DNA of 37,101 nucleotides from Syntrophorhabdaceae bacterium (GTDB lineage Bacteria > Desulfobacterota > Syntrophorhabdia > Syntrophorhabdales > Syntrophorhabdaceae): contig JAOAGQ010000024.1 of the NCBI GenBank assembly GCA_026415675.1, positions 1 through 37,101 of the forward strand. Reading direction: 5' to 3'. The translations under genes and the position numbers were made by a program. The notes beneath the pieces were generated by a model, which was given only the letters and a program-made list of their open reading frames with translations, did not search any database and was not told the origin of the DNA. Of this stretch, positions 15,518 through 24,457 are shown one piece after another. Numbering within the stretch: the first letter of the stretch is position 1; each line of letters starts with the position of its first letter.

Positions 15518-16231
15518 ATGAGAATCATCACAAGGACAGACAAAGGGATGGTCAGATATAACAACGAGGACAGTCTCCTTGTCAATGAAGAGATGGGTAT
15601 CATCCTTATAGCTGACGGTATGGGAGGCCATCAGGCAGGGGAGGTGGCAAGTGCCCTCGCCGTGAACATTGCCTACCGGTTTCTCGAAGAAGGGCTAAAA
15701 AAGGGTATAAAAGAGATAGGGCCTCTCATATATAACGCTATGCTTGAGGCAAACAAAGGGGTATTGGAGGAGGCGGAAGGGAACCCCGGGCTTAAAGGGA
15801 TGGGGACAACATTGATTATCGGTATTATAGAGGAAACATCCCTTTATCTATGCCATGTTGGGGATAGTAGGGTCTATATCATCGATGGTGGCATAAAACA
15901 GGTAACAAAAGACCACACGGTAGGGGTTTATCTCCTGGAACAGAAACTCATGGAAAAACATGAGATCCCTCCCTATAAATGGCATACGCTGACACAGGCG
16001 GTAGGGATATCTCAAGATATAGCCCCTGAGATGCATAGAATAGAGTTAAAAATAGGGGAGGTGGTACTTTTCTGTACGGACGGCCTGACGGAGATGCTCG
16101 ATGACGAAGAGATAAGGGATATCATTGTGAGAACAGGTTTTGACCTCGATGTTTCTGCCTCGGCCCTTGTTGAAAGGGCCAACAACAAAGGGGGATACGA
16201 TAATATTTCCATTGTGCTTTTAAAAATTTAA
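15518..16231 (+). CDS. PP2C-type serine/threonine protein phosphatase
   Basis: A metal-dependent (PPM/PP2C) phosphatase of 237 residues that removes phosphate from Ser/Thr of target proteins. The full bacterial motif set is present: RYNNED near the N-terminus, LIADGMGGHQAGEVAS, GMGTTLI, HVGDSRVYII, KDHTVG, CTDGLTEML and GGYDNISIVLL. The ATG at 15518 is preferred to one at 15461: family members start at MRIITRTDKG, and the extra 19 residues would overlap the predicted promoter. Only a weak GGTG lies upstream. No partner kinase is in the window. It is divergent from the nicotinate operon and followed 18 bases later by an iron-sulfur flavoprotein gene. No link to nicotinate use is evident beyond the shared upstream region. 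Confidence 0.93.
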   Translation: MRIITRTDKGMVRYNNEDSLLVNEEMGIILIADGMGGHQAGEVASALAVNIAYRFLEEGLKKGIKEIGPLIYNAMLEANKGVLEEAEGNPGLKGMGTTLIIGIIEETSLYLCHVGDSRVYIIDGGIKQVTKDHTVGVYLLEQKLMEKHEIPPYKWHTLTQAVGISQDIAPEMHRIELKIGEVVLFCTDGLTEMLDDEEIRDIIVRTGFDLDVSASALVERANNKGGYDNISIVLLKI

Positions 16232-16249
16232 TGAGAAAGGTGAGGCGAT

Positions 16250-16969
16250 ATGAAGGTTCTTATTCTCAACGGAAGCGCAAGGGGTAAGAAAGGGGTTACC
16301 GGAAGGGTATTGAGACCCTTTATAGATGGTTTGGTTGAAAATGGGGTGCAGGTAAAGGAGATGGAGGTAAGCAACATGAACATCTCACCCTGTATCTCCT
16401 GTTTTTCATGTATGCACAAAACCCCTGGGGTGTGTTCGATAAAAGACGACATGGCCGGTATCTACAAAGAACTAAAGGAATCGGATATCCTCGTTCTGGC
16501 AACCCCTGTGTATGCGGATAATATGAGTAGCCAGCTTAAGGCGGTGATAGACAGATGCATCTGCTCCCTCGAACCGTACCTCAGGAAGGATGAGTACGGG
16601 AGGGTGAGGCACTCCTATGTATGGAGGATGCCCCCGAAGGTACTCCTCATCGCCGTCTCCGGTTTTCCCGAGATGGAAACATTTGGGCCCATAATAGCCA
16701 CATTCAGAGCCCAGGGGAGGAATTACGGGGTTGAGACGATCGGTGAGATCTGTATACCAGGCTCAATAGCCCTACAGGTGGAACCGGAGAGGCTTAAAAA
16801 CCATATTGAACTCCTCCATAGGGCAGGGGAGGAGTTATCAAGGGAGGGAAGAATAGGGAATGAACTCTTAGGTAAATTGAACGTGCCTCCTTTGAGTGTT
16901 GAAGAATACCTCTCTATATCCACCCGTTATGAGATGTGGTGTCGAAAGAGGTTAAAGCAGAAGAAATAG
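16250..16969 (+). CDS. Iron-sulfur flavoprotein / NAD(P)H-dependent FMN reductase family protein
   Basis: A 239-residue flavodoxin-fold protein. The N-terminal LILNGSARGKKG loop binds FMN phosphate, and a compact Cys motif C48-x2-C51-x2-C54-x7-C62 fits the [4Fe-4S] site of archaeal and clostridial iron-sulfur flavoproteins. The LATPVYADNMSSQLKAVIDR segment (about residues 84-103) is typical of the family and forms part of the flavin pocket. Such proteins move electrons between ferredoxin, flavin and acceptors including oxygen species; the specific partner here cannot be read from the sequence. The C-terminal 60 residues extend past the core fold. It probably shares a transcript with the PP2C phosphatase gene (18-base gap). 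AAAGGTGAGG lies 6 bases before the start. Confidence 0.85.
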   Translation: MKVLILNGSARGKKGVTGRVLRPFIDGLVENGVQVKEMEVSNMNISPCISCFSCMHKTPGVCSIKDDMAGIYKELKESDILVLATPVYADNMSSQLKAVIDRCICSLEPYLRKDEYGRVRHSYVWRMPPKVLLIAVSGFPEMETFGPIIATFRAQGRNYGVETIGEICIPGSIALQVEPERLKNHIELLHRAGEELSREGRIGNELLGKLNVPPLSVEEYLSISTRYEMWCRKRLKQKK

Positions 16970-16972
16970 CTC

Positions 16973-16994
16973 GGGAATCCGATTGGATTATCCC
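16973..16994. terminator. Possible bidirectional hairpin between convergent genes
   Basis: GGGAATCC (16973-16980) can pair with GGATTATCCC (16985-16994), with a two-base bulge and a four-base loop. It fills the 27-base gap between the convergent stop codons of the flavoprotein and nucleotidyltransferase genes. No clear U-tract follows on either strand. Confidence 0.4.
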
Positions 16995-16996
16995 TA

Positions 16997-18358
16997 TCAG
17001 GAATTACCCATCAACTCCCCTGCATAGGATAGGGCCTCCTCCCGGGTAGAGATCTCCCCTGTTATCTGTTTTTCTTTAATCATGTGGAGTATCCTCCCTA
17101 TCTCGGGCCCCTCTACTACCCCGAGGTTCAAAATATCATGGCCGTTTACAAGGCGAGGGAGGGGTTTCTTCTTCCACTCCAGATACATCTCCCATATCTC
17201 CCCACACCTCTTTTTCACCCGTTCGGTGGAGGGGTTTTCCATCCCCTGGGAACTTCCGTACATATCACAGAGGGTATGGACTATAAGGGAAGGGGTCATA
17301 TCCTCCAGTTTGAATATGATCCTTCTTAAGGCCCTCTCTGTAGGTTCATCCCCGCTTATGAGGAATATCCTCATGTGGCTCTCTATGATCCTCTTTATGG
17401 ATCTTATTTCACTCTGACTGAATCGGAGCCTCTCCATGATAATGGTTGCAATATCGTTTGAAATCTTTTCATGGTTGAAGAAATGGACGACCCCTTTATG
17501 GCTGTCATAGGAGAAGGTATAGGCCTTACCGAGATCATGGAATAGAAGGGCGTACCCTGTATCCTTTAACGCCTTCTCTTCGAGATGGAAACTCTCTCCA
17601 TACTTTTTTAAATACTTAAAACCCTCTATTGTATGGCCGAAGGTCTCAAGGGAAAACCCCTTTTCCTTATCCATCTGCTTTAATCCTTGGAGTTCGGGAA
17701 ATATCACGAAAAGGAGGCCTGTGGATTCTAGAAATGTTAATGCTTCATAGACCCTGTCGGAGATAAGGATACGGTCCATCTCGTACTTTACCCTCTCCGG
17801 GGCTGTCTTTATAATATGGCCTTTTAACGTCCCTATTGAGGCCATCAATTCTTTATGGAGGATAAAACCTTCAAGCATTCCGTAGTGTCTTATCGCCTTT
17901 AACATCCTTAAGGGGTCTTCTTTTAAATTTTCTATATTAGGACACCTAATGATGCCCCTTCCTATATCCTCCAAGCCTTTTAGTGGATCCACAAGCCTGT
18001 CGTTATGGATGTCATAGGCTATTCCGTTCATGGTGAAATCCCTTCTCGCAAGGTCTTCTTCTATGTTGCCGTTTAAGAAGGTGATATCGATCGTGAGGCC
18101 TTCTTTGACTATCCTGAACGTCTGGATGGGTTTTTTCCCGAGGACAAAGGCTTCTGTGTTGTATAAGGATTCAAGCCTTTTCAGGTCATCCTTATCCGAC
18201 AGGACTATATCGTAATCATTAGGTTTTTTATCGAGGTATATCTCCCTTATAGCACCGCCTACGAGATACACCTTACCGTTAAAGGTGGTGTTTCTTAAGT
18301 CTTTTACGACCCGTTCCCTTTTGATATGTTCCTTTAATCTATGTAGCGGACCATCCAA
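16997..18358 (-). CDS. CCA-adding / poly(A) polymerase family tRNA nucleotidyltransferase with HD domain
   Basis: A class II nucleotidyltransferase of 453 residues that probably adds or repairs the CCA end of tRNA. The head domain has VGGAIREI at 33-40, the paired metal-binding Asp in DYDIV (D48 and D50) and a third Asp in TIDITF (D91). The neck carries RRDFTMNGIAYD at 105-116 and KEDPLRMLKAIRH. A C-terminal HD phosphohydrolase domain is marked by LLFHDLGKAYTFS, with further His residues downstream. Poly(A) polymerases of this family are hard to tell apart from CCA enzymes by eye, and CCA-only or A-only specialisation is possible. It starts 2 bases after the stop of the upstream helical hypothetical gene and appears to be transcribed with it. 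Confidence 0.88.
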   Translation of the reverse strand: MDGPLHRLKEHIKRERVVKDLRNTTFNGKVYLVGGAIREIYLDKKPNDYDIVLSDKDDLKRLESLYNTEAFVLGKKPIQTFRIVKEGLTIDITFLNGNIEEDLARRDFTMNGIAYDIHNDRLVDPLKGLEDIGRGIIRCPNIENLKEDPLRMLKAIRHYGMLEGFILHKELMASIGTLKGHIIKTAPERVKYEMDRILISDRVYEALTFLESTGLLFVIFPELQGLKQMDKEKGFSLETFGHTIEGFKYLKKYGESFHLEEKALKDTGYALLFHDLGKAYTFSYDSHKGVVHFFNHEKISNDIATIIMERLRFSQSEIRSIKRIIESHMRIFLISGDEPTERALRRIIFKLEDMTPSLIVHTLCDMYGSSQGMENPSTERVKKRCGEIWEMYLEWKKKPLPRLVNGHDILNLGVVEGPEIGRILHMIKEKQITGEISTREEALSYAGELMGNS

Positions 18359-18360
18359 TG

Positions 18361-18945
18361 TTACATCTTTGATATGAAATCCATAACCCCCCGGGCCAGA
18401 CGTTTCATCGAGTCCATGACCTCTATATATAGATAGGAGGCTTTAGGCATACATATACCTGTTATAAGTCTGTTCTGGTGAACGATCTCATAGTCCGTAA
18501 TCGTGTTTATGAGCTTCTCCCTGTTATCATCGACACTCTTCTTAAGCAACGAATTTTTTGTAATGATATAGTCCCTCCCATCTTTCATTATGGCCTTTAT
18601 GATCTCATACACATCTTTTGTCTCATCTACGGCCTTTTTACTGAAGAGGACATTCGATTCCACTTTAGACTGGACTCTGTTTATCAGGTTTTCAACGGCA
18701 AGTAGAATCTGCTGGAAAGAAAGAAGAAGGGTCACGTACTTTTTTTCTACCTCATCTTTATCTTTCTTCTCTACAAGCCTTTCCGCAAAGGACAACCTTG
18801 TTTTTACGCCTTCATAAAATCTCTTCTTTGCCTCTTTTATGTTACTATCTTTGTTGTTTATAAAACCCTTCCAGAGTATATCGAGTATCTCCTCTATATC
18901 CCGAAACATCTCTTGAAAATCCTGAACCAGCACTTTCTCTTCCAT
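18361..18945 (-). CDS. Helical hypothetical protein upstream of the nucleotidyltransferase
   Basis: I do not recognise this 194-residue protein. It is rich in Lys, Glu and Asp, with long amphipathic helices (for example residues 4-60 and 95-145), a single Cys, and no membrane segment or signal peptide. It looks like a soluble coiled-coil or helical-bundle protein. GGAGG lies 6 bases before the ATG at 18945, and a strong promoter lies about 40 bases further up, so this is the first gene of a two-gene transcript with the CCA-adding-type enzyme (2-base gap). That pairing hints at a role connected to RNA processing or cell growth, but nothing in the sequence proves it. Confidence 0.75.
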   Translation of the reverse strand: MEEKVLVQDFQEMFRDIEEILDILWKGFINNKDSNIKEAKKRFYEGVKTRLSFAERLVEKKDKDEVEKKYVTLLLSFQQILLAVENLINRVQSKVESNVLFSKKAVDETKDVYEIIKAIMKDGRDYIITKNSLLKKSVDDNREKLINTITDYEIVHQNRLITGICMPKASYLYIEVMDSMKRLARGVMDFISKM

Positions 18946-18981
18946 GGGCCCTCCTCGATGATTTTATCTTTGCCGTGACTA

Positions 18982-19010
18982 ATTATAGCATACAAACCTT
19001 ATCATGTCAG
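18982..19010 (-). promoter_or_regulatory. Strong sigma70-type promoter for the hypothetical-nucleotidyltransferase transcript
   Basis: On the minus strand CTGACA (19005-19010) and a perfect TATAAT (18982-18987) are separated by exactly 17 bases (18988-19004). This is the best consensus promoter in the window. The start would be near 18975, leaving a leader of about 30 bases. Confidence 0.7.
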
Positions 19011-19081
19011 CGAAGAAACCTTGATACAGTGTGCAAAAAGGGTATTTCAAATTCATCACTTTTCTGTTAAACTTTAAGATT

Positions 19082-20977
19082 ATGGAGAAGAAAAAATCGA
19101 GACAGGAAAAAAAGAAACAGAAGAACATCTTTATTGAATTGAAAGAGCAAAACAAGTCTAAAGAGCAGAAGACAAAGAATTTCACCTTCCTCTACTTTAT
19201 TATCGGTTTTATCCTGGTTGTCGTGATAAATACCTATCTTTTTACAGGAGAGATCAAGAACATACCATACAGTGAATTCAAAGAGATGATAAACAAGGGA
19301 AAGGTAAGCGACCTGATCATCGACCAGGAGACGATTCAGGGGGATATGTTAACCGAATCGGGGAAGAAGGTAAAATTCTTAACGAGCAGGGTGGAAGACC
19401 CTGATCTTGTGAAGGAACTCCAGCAAAGGAATATCAAGTTTGCCGGGAGATATGAGAACAAGATAGTAAAGGCCCTTGTATCATGGGTTCTGCCCTTTGC
19501 CATCATATTTCTCATATGGAATCTGCTTTTGAGAAAGATGGGAGGGGCCCCGTCAAGTGTCCTTAATTTCGGCAAAAGCAGGGGAAAGATATACGGTGAG
19601 GATGAGATAAAGATCACCTTTGAGGACGTTGCCGGGGTCGATGAGGCAAAGGAGGAGTTGAAGGAGATCATAGAATACCTGAAGGTACCGGAGAAGTTTC
19701 TCAATATAGGGGGTAAGATACCAAAGGGGATACTTCTCGTCGGCCCTCCTGGAACGGGAAAGACTCTCCTCGCAAAGGCGGTGGCAGGAGAGGCTAAAGT
19801 ACCTTTTTTTAGCATGAGTGGGTCAGATTTCGTTGAAATGTTTGTAGGTGTTGGGGCATCGAGGGTGAGAGACCTCTTCTCCCAGGCCCAGCAGAAGGCG
19901 CCTTGTATAATATTCATCGATGAGCTTGATGCCCTTGGAAAGGCAAGGGGTATTAACCCCCTTTCTTCCCACGATGAGAGGGAGCAGACGTTAAACCAGC
20001 TTTTGGCCGAGATGGACGGTTTCGACACAAAGACTGGGGTGATCATCATGGGTGCTACCAACAGACCCGAGATACTCGATCCGGCCCTTCTTAGGCCAGG
20101 GAGGTTTGACAGACATATTCTCGTTGACAGACCGGATATCAAAGGAAGGGAAGAGATCCTCAAGGTCCACACAAAAGGGGTAAAAATGGGAAAGGATGTG
20201 GATCTCAAGGTTGTGGCCGCCCGTACCCCCGGTTTTGTCGGTGCTGACCTTGCAAATCTTGTGAATGAGGCTGCCCTTCTTGCCGCCAGAAAGGGAAAAA
20301 AGGCGGTAACAATGGAGGAGTTCGAGGAGGCAACGGATAGGGTGGTAGCAGGTCTTGAAAAGAAGAAAAGGGTTATGAGCAGAAAAGAGAAGGAGATCGT
20401 TGCCTACCACGAGACAGGTCATGCCTTGATGGCAGAATTTCTCGAAACCACAGACCCCGTTCACAAGATATCCATCATACCGAGGGGTATTGCCGCCCTT
20501 GGGTACACCCTCCAGTTACCTACGGAAGACAGGTACCTAATGACTAAGAGAGAACTCCTCGACAGGATGTGTGTCCTTCTCGGGGGACGGGTCGCGGAGG
20601 AAATCGTGTTTGGAGAGATATCGACAGGGGCCCATAACGACCTCTTCAGGGCAACGGATATTGCAAAGTCAATGGTCAAAGAATACGGGATGAGTGAAAA
20701 GCTGGGGTATGTTACCTTTGAGCAGAACAGGAAGCCCTTGTTTCTCGATATAAACCCGGGCTATGGCACCAAGGAATACAGTGAAGAGACCGCAAGGGAG
20801 ATAGATGGAGAGATAAAAAGGATAGTTAATGAGTGTTACGAGAAGACAAAATCTATACTGATGGAAAAAAGGGCGATTCTCGATAAGGTTGCGAATACGC
20901 TCCTCGAAAAGGAGTCGATAGACGGGGAAGAATTGAGAAGATTGCTGAAAGAAGAAGACCAGGGAACGGAAGGATGA
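19082..20977 (+). CDS. ftsH: ATP-dependent zinc metalloprotease FtsH
   Basis: A membrane-anchored AAA+ protease that extracts and degrades membrane and short-lived cytosolic proteins. Counting from the ATG at 19082 (631 residues), two membrane segments lie at about 34-54 and 131-150, flanking a periplasmic domain. Walker A GPPGTGKT is at 221-228, Walker B IIFIDELDA at 276-284, the second region of homology ends at RPGRFDRH, and the zinc-binding HETGH is at 443-447. A GTG at 19031 would add 17 residues; neither start has a good Shine-Dalgarno sequence, and I prefer the ATG because the basic Lys-rich segment it begins is normal for FtsH. The stop overlaps the next gene (ATGA). It heads a plus-strand run with a hypothetical gene, an fmdB-like gene and tilS. 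Confidence 0.97.
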   Translation: MEKKKSRQEKKKQKNIFIELKEQNKSKEQKTKNFTFLYFIIGFILVVVINTYLFTGEIKNIPYSEFKEMINKGKVSDLIIDQETIQGDMLTESGKKVKFLTSRVEDPDLVKELQQRNIKFAGRYENKIVKALVSWVLPFAIIFLIWNLLLRKMGGAPSSVLNFGKSRGKIYGEDEIKITFEDVAGVDEAKEELKEIIEYLKVPEKFLNIGGKIPKGILLVGPPGTGKTLLAKAVAGEAKVPFFSMSGSDFVEMFVGVGASRVRDLFSQAQQKAPCIIFIDELDALGKARGINPLSSHDEREQTLNQLLAEMDGFDTKTGVIIMGATNRPEILDPALLRPGRFDRHILVDRPDIKGREEILKVHTKGVKMGKDVDLKVVAARTPGFVGADLANLVNEAALLAARKGKKAVTMEEFEEATDRVVAGLEKKKRVMSRKEKEIVAYHETGHALMAEFLETTDPVHKISIIPRGIAALGYTLQLPTEDRYLMTKRELLDRMCVLLGGRVAEEIVFGEISTGAHNDLFRATDIAKSMVKEYGMSEKLGYVTFEQNRKPLFLDINPGYGTKEYSEETAREIDGEIKRIVNECYEKTKSILMEKRAILDKVANTLLEKESIDGEELRRLLKEEDQGTEG

Positions 20978-21885
20978 CAAACCTTGAGAAAAGGCAGATA
21001 GACCTCATAAAAGAAACGATATGCGTCTATGAGAAATGCCTTGAATGTAAGAGGCTGTTTCAGAATAATTCCCTGTGCTTTGCTAATGTAAGAGAGTTTG
21101 TCGATGACAAGGGGGAGAGTTGTCTTTTTCGGTTAAAGGAGATGTGCCATTCATTATATAAAGACACAGATGCTACTGATTACAAGGAGAAATTGTTTGC
21201 GATCACGGTGGGTTACATCTTCCACGAAGCGATGATTTTAAGAGAAAACCTCTATCAACTCGAGTTCTATAAGCCCCATTACGAAAGGGTGACCGGGGAA
21301 TTAACAGGGGTCGAGAAGAAGATCGTGAACGAAATCTGGGCCCTTACGAAGAGGGCGGAGAAGAGACTGGGCGTTGGGATGGAAGAGGTAAAGCGACTCG
21401 TAAAAGAACTCGTCGTGCAGTTGAAGGACCTTATCAAAATGTACAAGGAAAACTATCTATTACCCCGTTTTATCTTTGACAACAGAAAATCCTTTATAAG
21501 GATTTACGGGAAGAAAGGTTTTGAGAAACTCCTAAACGAAATGTATAGCGATGGGGAGGTAGGATTGACCTTAAGGGCGGCAAAGAGCTACTTGGAAAGC
21601 GAATATTATGATATTGCAAAGAAGATTTTAAGGGGTATTACCCACAAGACGAAAGGGAATAGCGAGGCGGTTTTTCTTTATATGTATGCGAGTGCTTTCC
21701 ATCACTTCTTGAAGAACAGATTTTCCAAGGCCATCATGTATGCGATGAGGGCCTGTGAGGTAAGTACAGACGATAAGGAGCTGGAGAAGGTGAAGGAAGC
21801 ATTGAAGACACTCATAAAAGAGATTAAAAAGGAATTGAGAAATAAAAAAGGCAAAAAGGAGGTATTGGTGGATGCCAATCTATGA
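20974..21885 (+). CDS. Helical hypothetical protein coupled to ftsH
   Basis: I do not recognise this 303-residue protein. The N-terminal third has several Cys (C17, C22, C25, C34, C50, C63) without a standard metal-cluster spacing. The rest is charged and alpha-helical, and the segment from about residue 195 to 280 reads like two or three TPR-type helical hairpins (alternating small and aromatic residues, then lysine-rich helices). No signal peptide or membrane helix is apparent. Its ATG overlaps the ftsH stop by 4 bases and its end overlaps the zinc-ribbon gene by 14 bases, so all three are translated from one message. A role as an adaptor or helper near FtsH is possible but unsupported. Confidence 0.8.
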   Translation: MTNLEKRQIDLIKETICVYEKCLECKRLFQNNSLCFANVREFVDDKGESCLFRLKEMCHSLYKDTDATDYKEKLFAITVGYIFHEAMILRENLYQLEFYKPHYERVTGELTGVEKKIVNEIWALTKRAEKRLGVGMEEVKRLVKELVVQLKDLIKMYKENYLLPRFIFDNRKSFIRIYGKKGFEKLLNEMYSDGEVGLTLRAAKSYLESEYYDIAKKILRGITHKTKGNSEAVFLYMYASAFHHFLKNRFSKAIMYAMRACEVSTDDKELEKVKEALKTLIKEIKKELRNKKGKKEVLVDANL

Positions 21886-22096
21886 ATTTGTATGTAAAGC
21901 ATGCGGGAATGAGTTTGAGATGATTCTATTTAGAGAGGAAGAGGCGGTATGCCCTGCCTGCGGCGCGAAGGAACCTACAAAGAAGATGTCATCTTTTGGA
22001 TTCTCTGTAGGCTATAAGTTTAAGGCGGCATCATCGGGCGGTTCAAAATCTTCATGTGCAGGATGCGGCTCCTCCAACTGCTCGAGTTGTTCATAA
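21872..22096 (+). CDS. FmdB-type zinc ribbon protein
   Basis: A 74-residue small regulatory-type zinc ribbon protein. It begins MPIYEFVCKACG with the first Cys pair (C8, C11), followed by CPACG (C27, C30) to close the zinc site. The tail from residue 55 is Gly/Ser/Cys-rich (SSCAGCGSSNCSSC), a feature often seen in this family. Members are found widely in anaerobes and their function is not settled; the FmdB name comes from a putative regulator of amide use. GGAGG lies 9 bases before the ATG, which sits 14 bases inside the preceding gene. tilS follows after 6 bases. Confidence 0.9.
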   Translation: MPIYEFVCKACGNEFEMILFREEEAVCPACGAKEPTKKMSSFGFSVGYKFKAASSGGSKSSCAGCGSSNCSSCS

Positions 22097-22102
22097 AAAG
22101 GG

Positions 22103-23533
22103 ATGGGCTTTCTCTTCAAGGTAAGAAAGACTATAGAAGAGGAGGCCCTTATACAGAAGAAAGAGAGGGTACTCGTCTGTGTTTCGGGGGGTATAGACTC
22201 TACGGCCCTCCTGTTTGCCCTTAATGAAATCTCAAAGATATTAGACTTTACCATCGGTATAGCCCATGTGAACCACGGGTTGAGGGGCTATGAGTCTGAC
22301 AGGGATGAAAAATTCGTCGAAGAGCTTGCTGTCAGGCTTTCTCTACCTTTTTTTACATCAAAATTCGATGTAAGGGAATATGCAAAGAGGAAGGGCATCT
22401 CCCTCCAACATGCAGGAAGGGAGATAAGGTACGATTTTTTCGAAAAGATCGCCCAATCCCACAATTTCGACAGAATAGCCATAGGTCACAACGGGGATGA
22501 CCAGGTGGAGACCTTCTTCCTCCGTGTTCTAAAAGGTACAGGTATCAAAGGACTATCCGCCATCCCCATCAAAAGGGGTAAGATAATAAGACCCTTTTTG
22601 CACATATACAGGTCTGAGATAGAGGCCTATGTGAGGGAGAACAGGATAGATTATGTCCATGACTCGTCGAACGACAAGCTGCATTACGAGAGGAACTATA
22701 TAAGAAAGGAGATCATACCGAGGATTGAGGCCTTCAACGTCCGGGCAAAGGAGAAGGTATTAAACATCCTCGAAGAGGTGGCGGCGATAAACGAGATGTT
22801 TGACAATAAGGCCGATGAATTTATCGCCAGGGAGTTGCGATACAACGGGGATGATATATATTTTTCCCTATCGAGCTTTAAAGGGATAGATGAGGAGGTA
22901 AGATTCAGGGTAACCATAAAGACCCTGGAAAGGATGGGGGTTGATCTCATACCCTTACGGGAACATATGAGACAGATCAAAAACGTGATGACAGGGGATA
23001 GGCCGAACCTCAGGGTCTCTCTCCCGAAGGGGGTTAGAGTAAAAAGGGTTTATGATCAGATAATCTTTTCAAAAAGAGGAGAGACCGAAAGGATAGAGGG
23101 GGTCTTCCCGTTATCGATGGGCGAGAATATGTTATATCCCTTTGGCATAAGGTTATCCATATCCTATATGGATAGGGGTGAGGTAGACCCTTTTACTTAC
23201 GATACACATATAGCCTTTCTCGACGGGGAAGGGGTTAAAGGGATGTACGTGAGGACGTTTAGGGAAGGGGACAGGTTCTATCCGCTGGGCATGGAGAAGG
23301 CGGTGAAGTTGAAGGATTTTTTTATCTCAAAGAGGATTCCGAAGGAGTTAAGGAGAAATATACCTCTCCTTGTTGGAGATATAACAGGTCTTACCGATGA
23401 TAGGGGGGATGGGGAAGACAAGGGTTCGAAGGAAGAGATCCTATGGGTTATAGGATTAAGGATCGATGAGAGGCATAAGGTGAAGCAGGGCACAAAGAAG
23501 GTGATAAAGGTGGAGGTAAATCCTATCCGATGA
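22103..23533 (+). CDS. tilS: tRNA(Ile)-lysidine synthase
   Basis: Attaches lysine to C34 of the CAU-anticodon isoleucine tRNA, using ATP, so that it reads AUA. The 476-residue protein has the PP-loop SGGIDS at 28-33, then HVNHGLRGYESDRDE, GHNGDDQVETFFLRVLKGTG and YVHDSSNDKLHYERNYIRKEIIP, all standard for TilS. The C-terminal substrate-binding domain is visible as RTFREGDRFYPLGMEKAVKLKDFF followed by SKRIPKELRRNIPLLV. tilS and ftsH are neighbours in many bacteria, usually with tilS first; here the order is ftsH, hypothetical, zinc ribbon, tilS. AAAGGG lies right before the ATG. Confidence 0.95.
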   Translation: MGFLFKVRKTIEEEALIQKKERVLVCVSGGIDSTALLFALNEISKILDFTIGIAHVNHGLRGYESDRDEKFVEELAVRLSLPFFTSKFDVREYAKRKGISLQHAGREIRYDFFEKIAQSHNFDRIAIGHNGDDQVETFFLRVLKGTGIKGLSAIPIKRGKIIRPFLHIYRSEIEAYVRENRIDYVHDSSNDKLHYERNYIRKEIIPRIEAFNVRAKEKVLNILEEVAAINEMFDNKADEFIARELRYNGDDIYFSLSSFKGIDEEVRFRVTIKTLERMGVDLIPLREHMRQIKNVMTGDRPNLRVSLPKGVRVKRVYDQIIFSKRGETERIEGVFPLSMGENMLYPFGIRLSISYMDRGEVDPFTYDTHIAFLDGEGVKGMYVRTFREGDRFYPLGMEKAVKLKDFFISKRIPKELRRNIPLLVGDITGLTDDRGDGEDKGSKEEILWVIGLRIDERHKVKQGTKKVIKVEVNPIR

Positions 23534-23573
23534 AGGCACAGAATTTTTCACACCTATATTCCCCTGTGATTTT

Positions 23574-24446
23574 ATGGTAATCCCCCACCCCAATAGCAGA
23601 ACATGGGTAATTTTTATCCATGGCCTCGGTGTCACGGAAAAAATCTGGTTTGACCCCCTCAAGGAAAAGACGAATTTTATCTCTTTTAAGACCCTTCTCA
23701 AGGACGAGAGAGATGTGACCCCCCTTGCGGAGAGATTGAAAGGGGGTTTCAATATTGGGGGCTTTACCCAGAGCCCTTTAAGCGGTATCGATGAGGCTGC
23801 CGTTGAACTCAAATCCTTTTTGCTTGACATTTTCAAAGACATGAAGAACATAGGTGAATCAGAAATAGTATTCATAGCCCACTCGAGGGGTGGTCTCGTT
23901 GCAAGAAGGGCGATCCAGCTCTTCGATTTTAAACCAAAGGCATTGATATGTCTATCCACCCCCCACTACGGGAGTGGTCTTGCCGATTTTGTTGAAGGCC
24001 ATTTCCATTCGATATCGTTTATACTCCCTTTCCTTAAGCCTTACAGAAAGGCAATCTCTGAGCTTTGCAAAACATCTTCCCTCATCATGGAGATAAACGA
24101 CCCGGCAAACGTTGAAAGGGAGAGGGGTATACCCCATTTCGATATAGTAGGCACTTCAACCCATTATTTTACCGTAGGGTTTGACATGTTAAAGAGGAGG
24201 GTTGACATCATCCGTGTCCTCGATTCGATCGAAAGATTATTTTCGGGTACGATGTTACCTGAACTGAAGAGAGGTTATGGAGACGGTTTTGTCACTATAG
24301 ATGCATCGAGATCACCTGCGACCCCGAAGGAGAACTTTTTCCTTTTACCAGTTAACCATGCAAATATTTTGATTGACAGCGGTATGTGGTCTATATTAAA
24401 AAATATCATCAAAGTTGTCCTCAACCTTGATAATCTGTATCCGTGA
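23574..24446 (+). CDS. Alpha/beta-hydrolase, lipase or esterase-like
   Basis: A 290-residue alpha/beta-hydrolase. FIHGLG at 14-19 gives the oxyanion loop, AHSRGG at 102-107 contains the nucleophile Ser104, and GDGFVTIDAS and NHANIL near the C-terminus supply the probable Asp and His. The layout recalls PGAP1-like and bacterial triacylglycerol lipases. There is no signal peptide, so it should be cytoplasmic. The start is uncertain: the ATG at 23574 lacks a Shine-Dalgarno sequence, and a 16-codon frame (ATG 23530, overlapping the tilS stop) ends just past it and could carry ribosomes to it. The substrate is unknown. Confidence 0.85.
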   Translation: MVIPHPNSRTWVIFIHGLGVTEKIWFDPLKEKTNFISFKTLLKDERDVTPLAERLKGGFNIGGFTQSPLSGIDEAAVELKSFLLDIFKDMKNIGESEIVFIAHSRGGLVARRAIQLFDFKPKALICLSTPHYGSGLADFVEGHFHSISFILPFLKPYRKAISELCKTSSLIMEINDPANVERERGIPHFDIVGTSTHYFTVGFDMLKRRVDIIRVLDSIERLFSGTMLPELKRGYGDGFVTIDASRSPATPKENFFLLPVNHANILIDSGMWSILKNIIKVVLNLDNLYP

Positions 24447-24457
24447 GGGGTGAAACT

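Noticed and set aside
19336-20208. 290-residue minus-strand open frame
   Set aside because: It is the antisense shadow of the AAA domain of ftsH; the composition (Ser/Pro-rich) is typical of a shadow frame.
23530-23580. 16-codon frame overlapping the tilS stop as a separate gene
   Set aside because: Too short and without homology; mentioned only as a possible translational bridge to the hydrolase gene.
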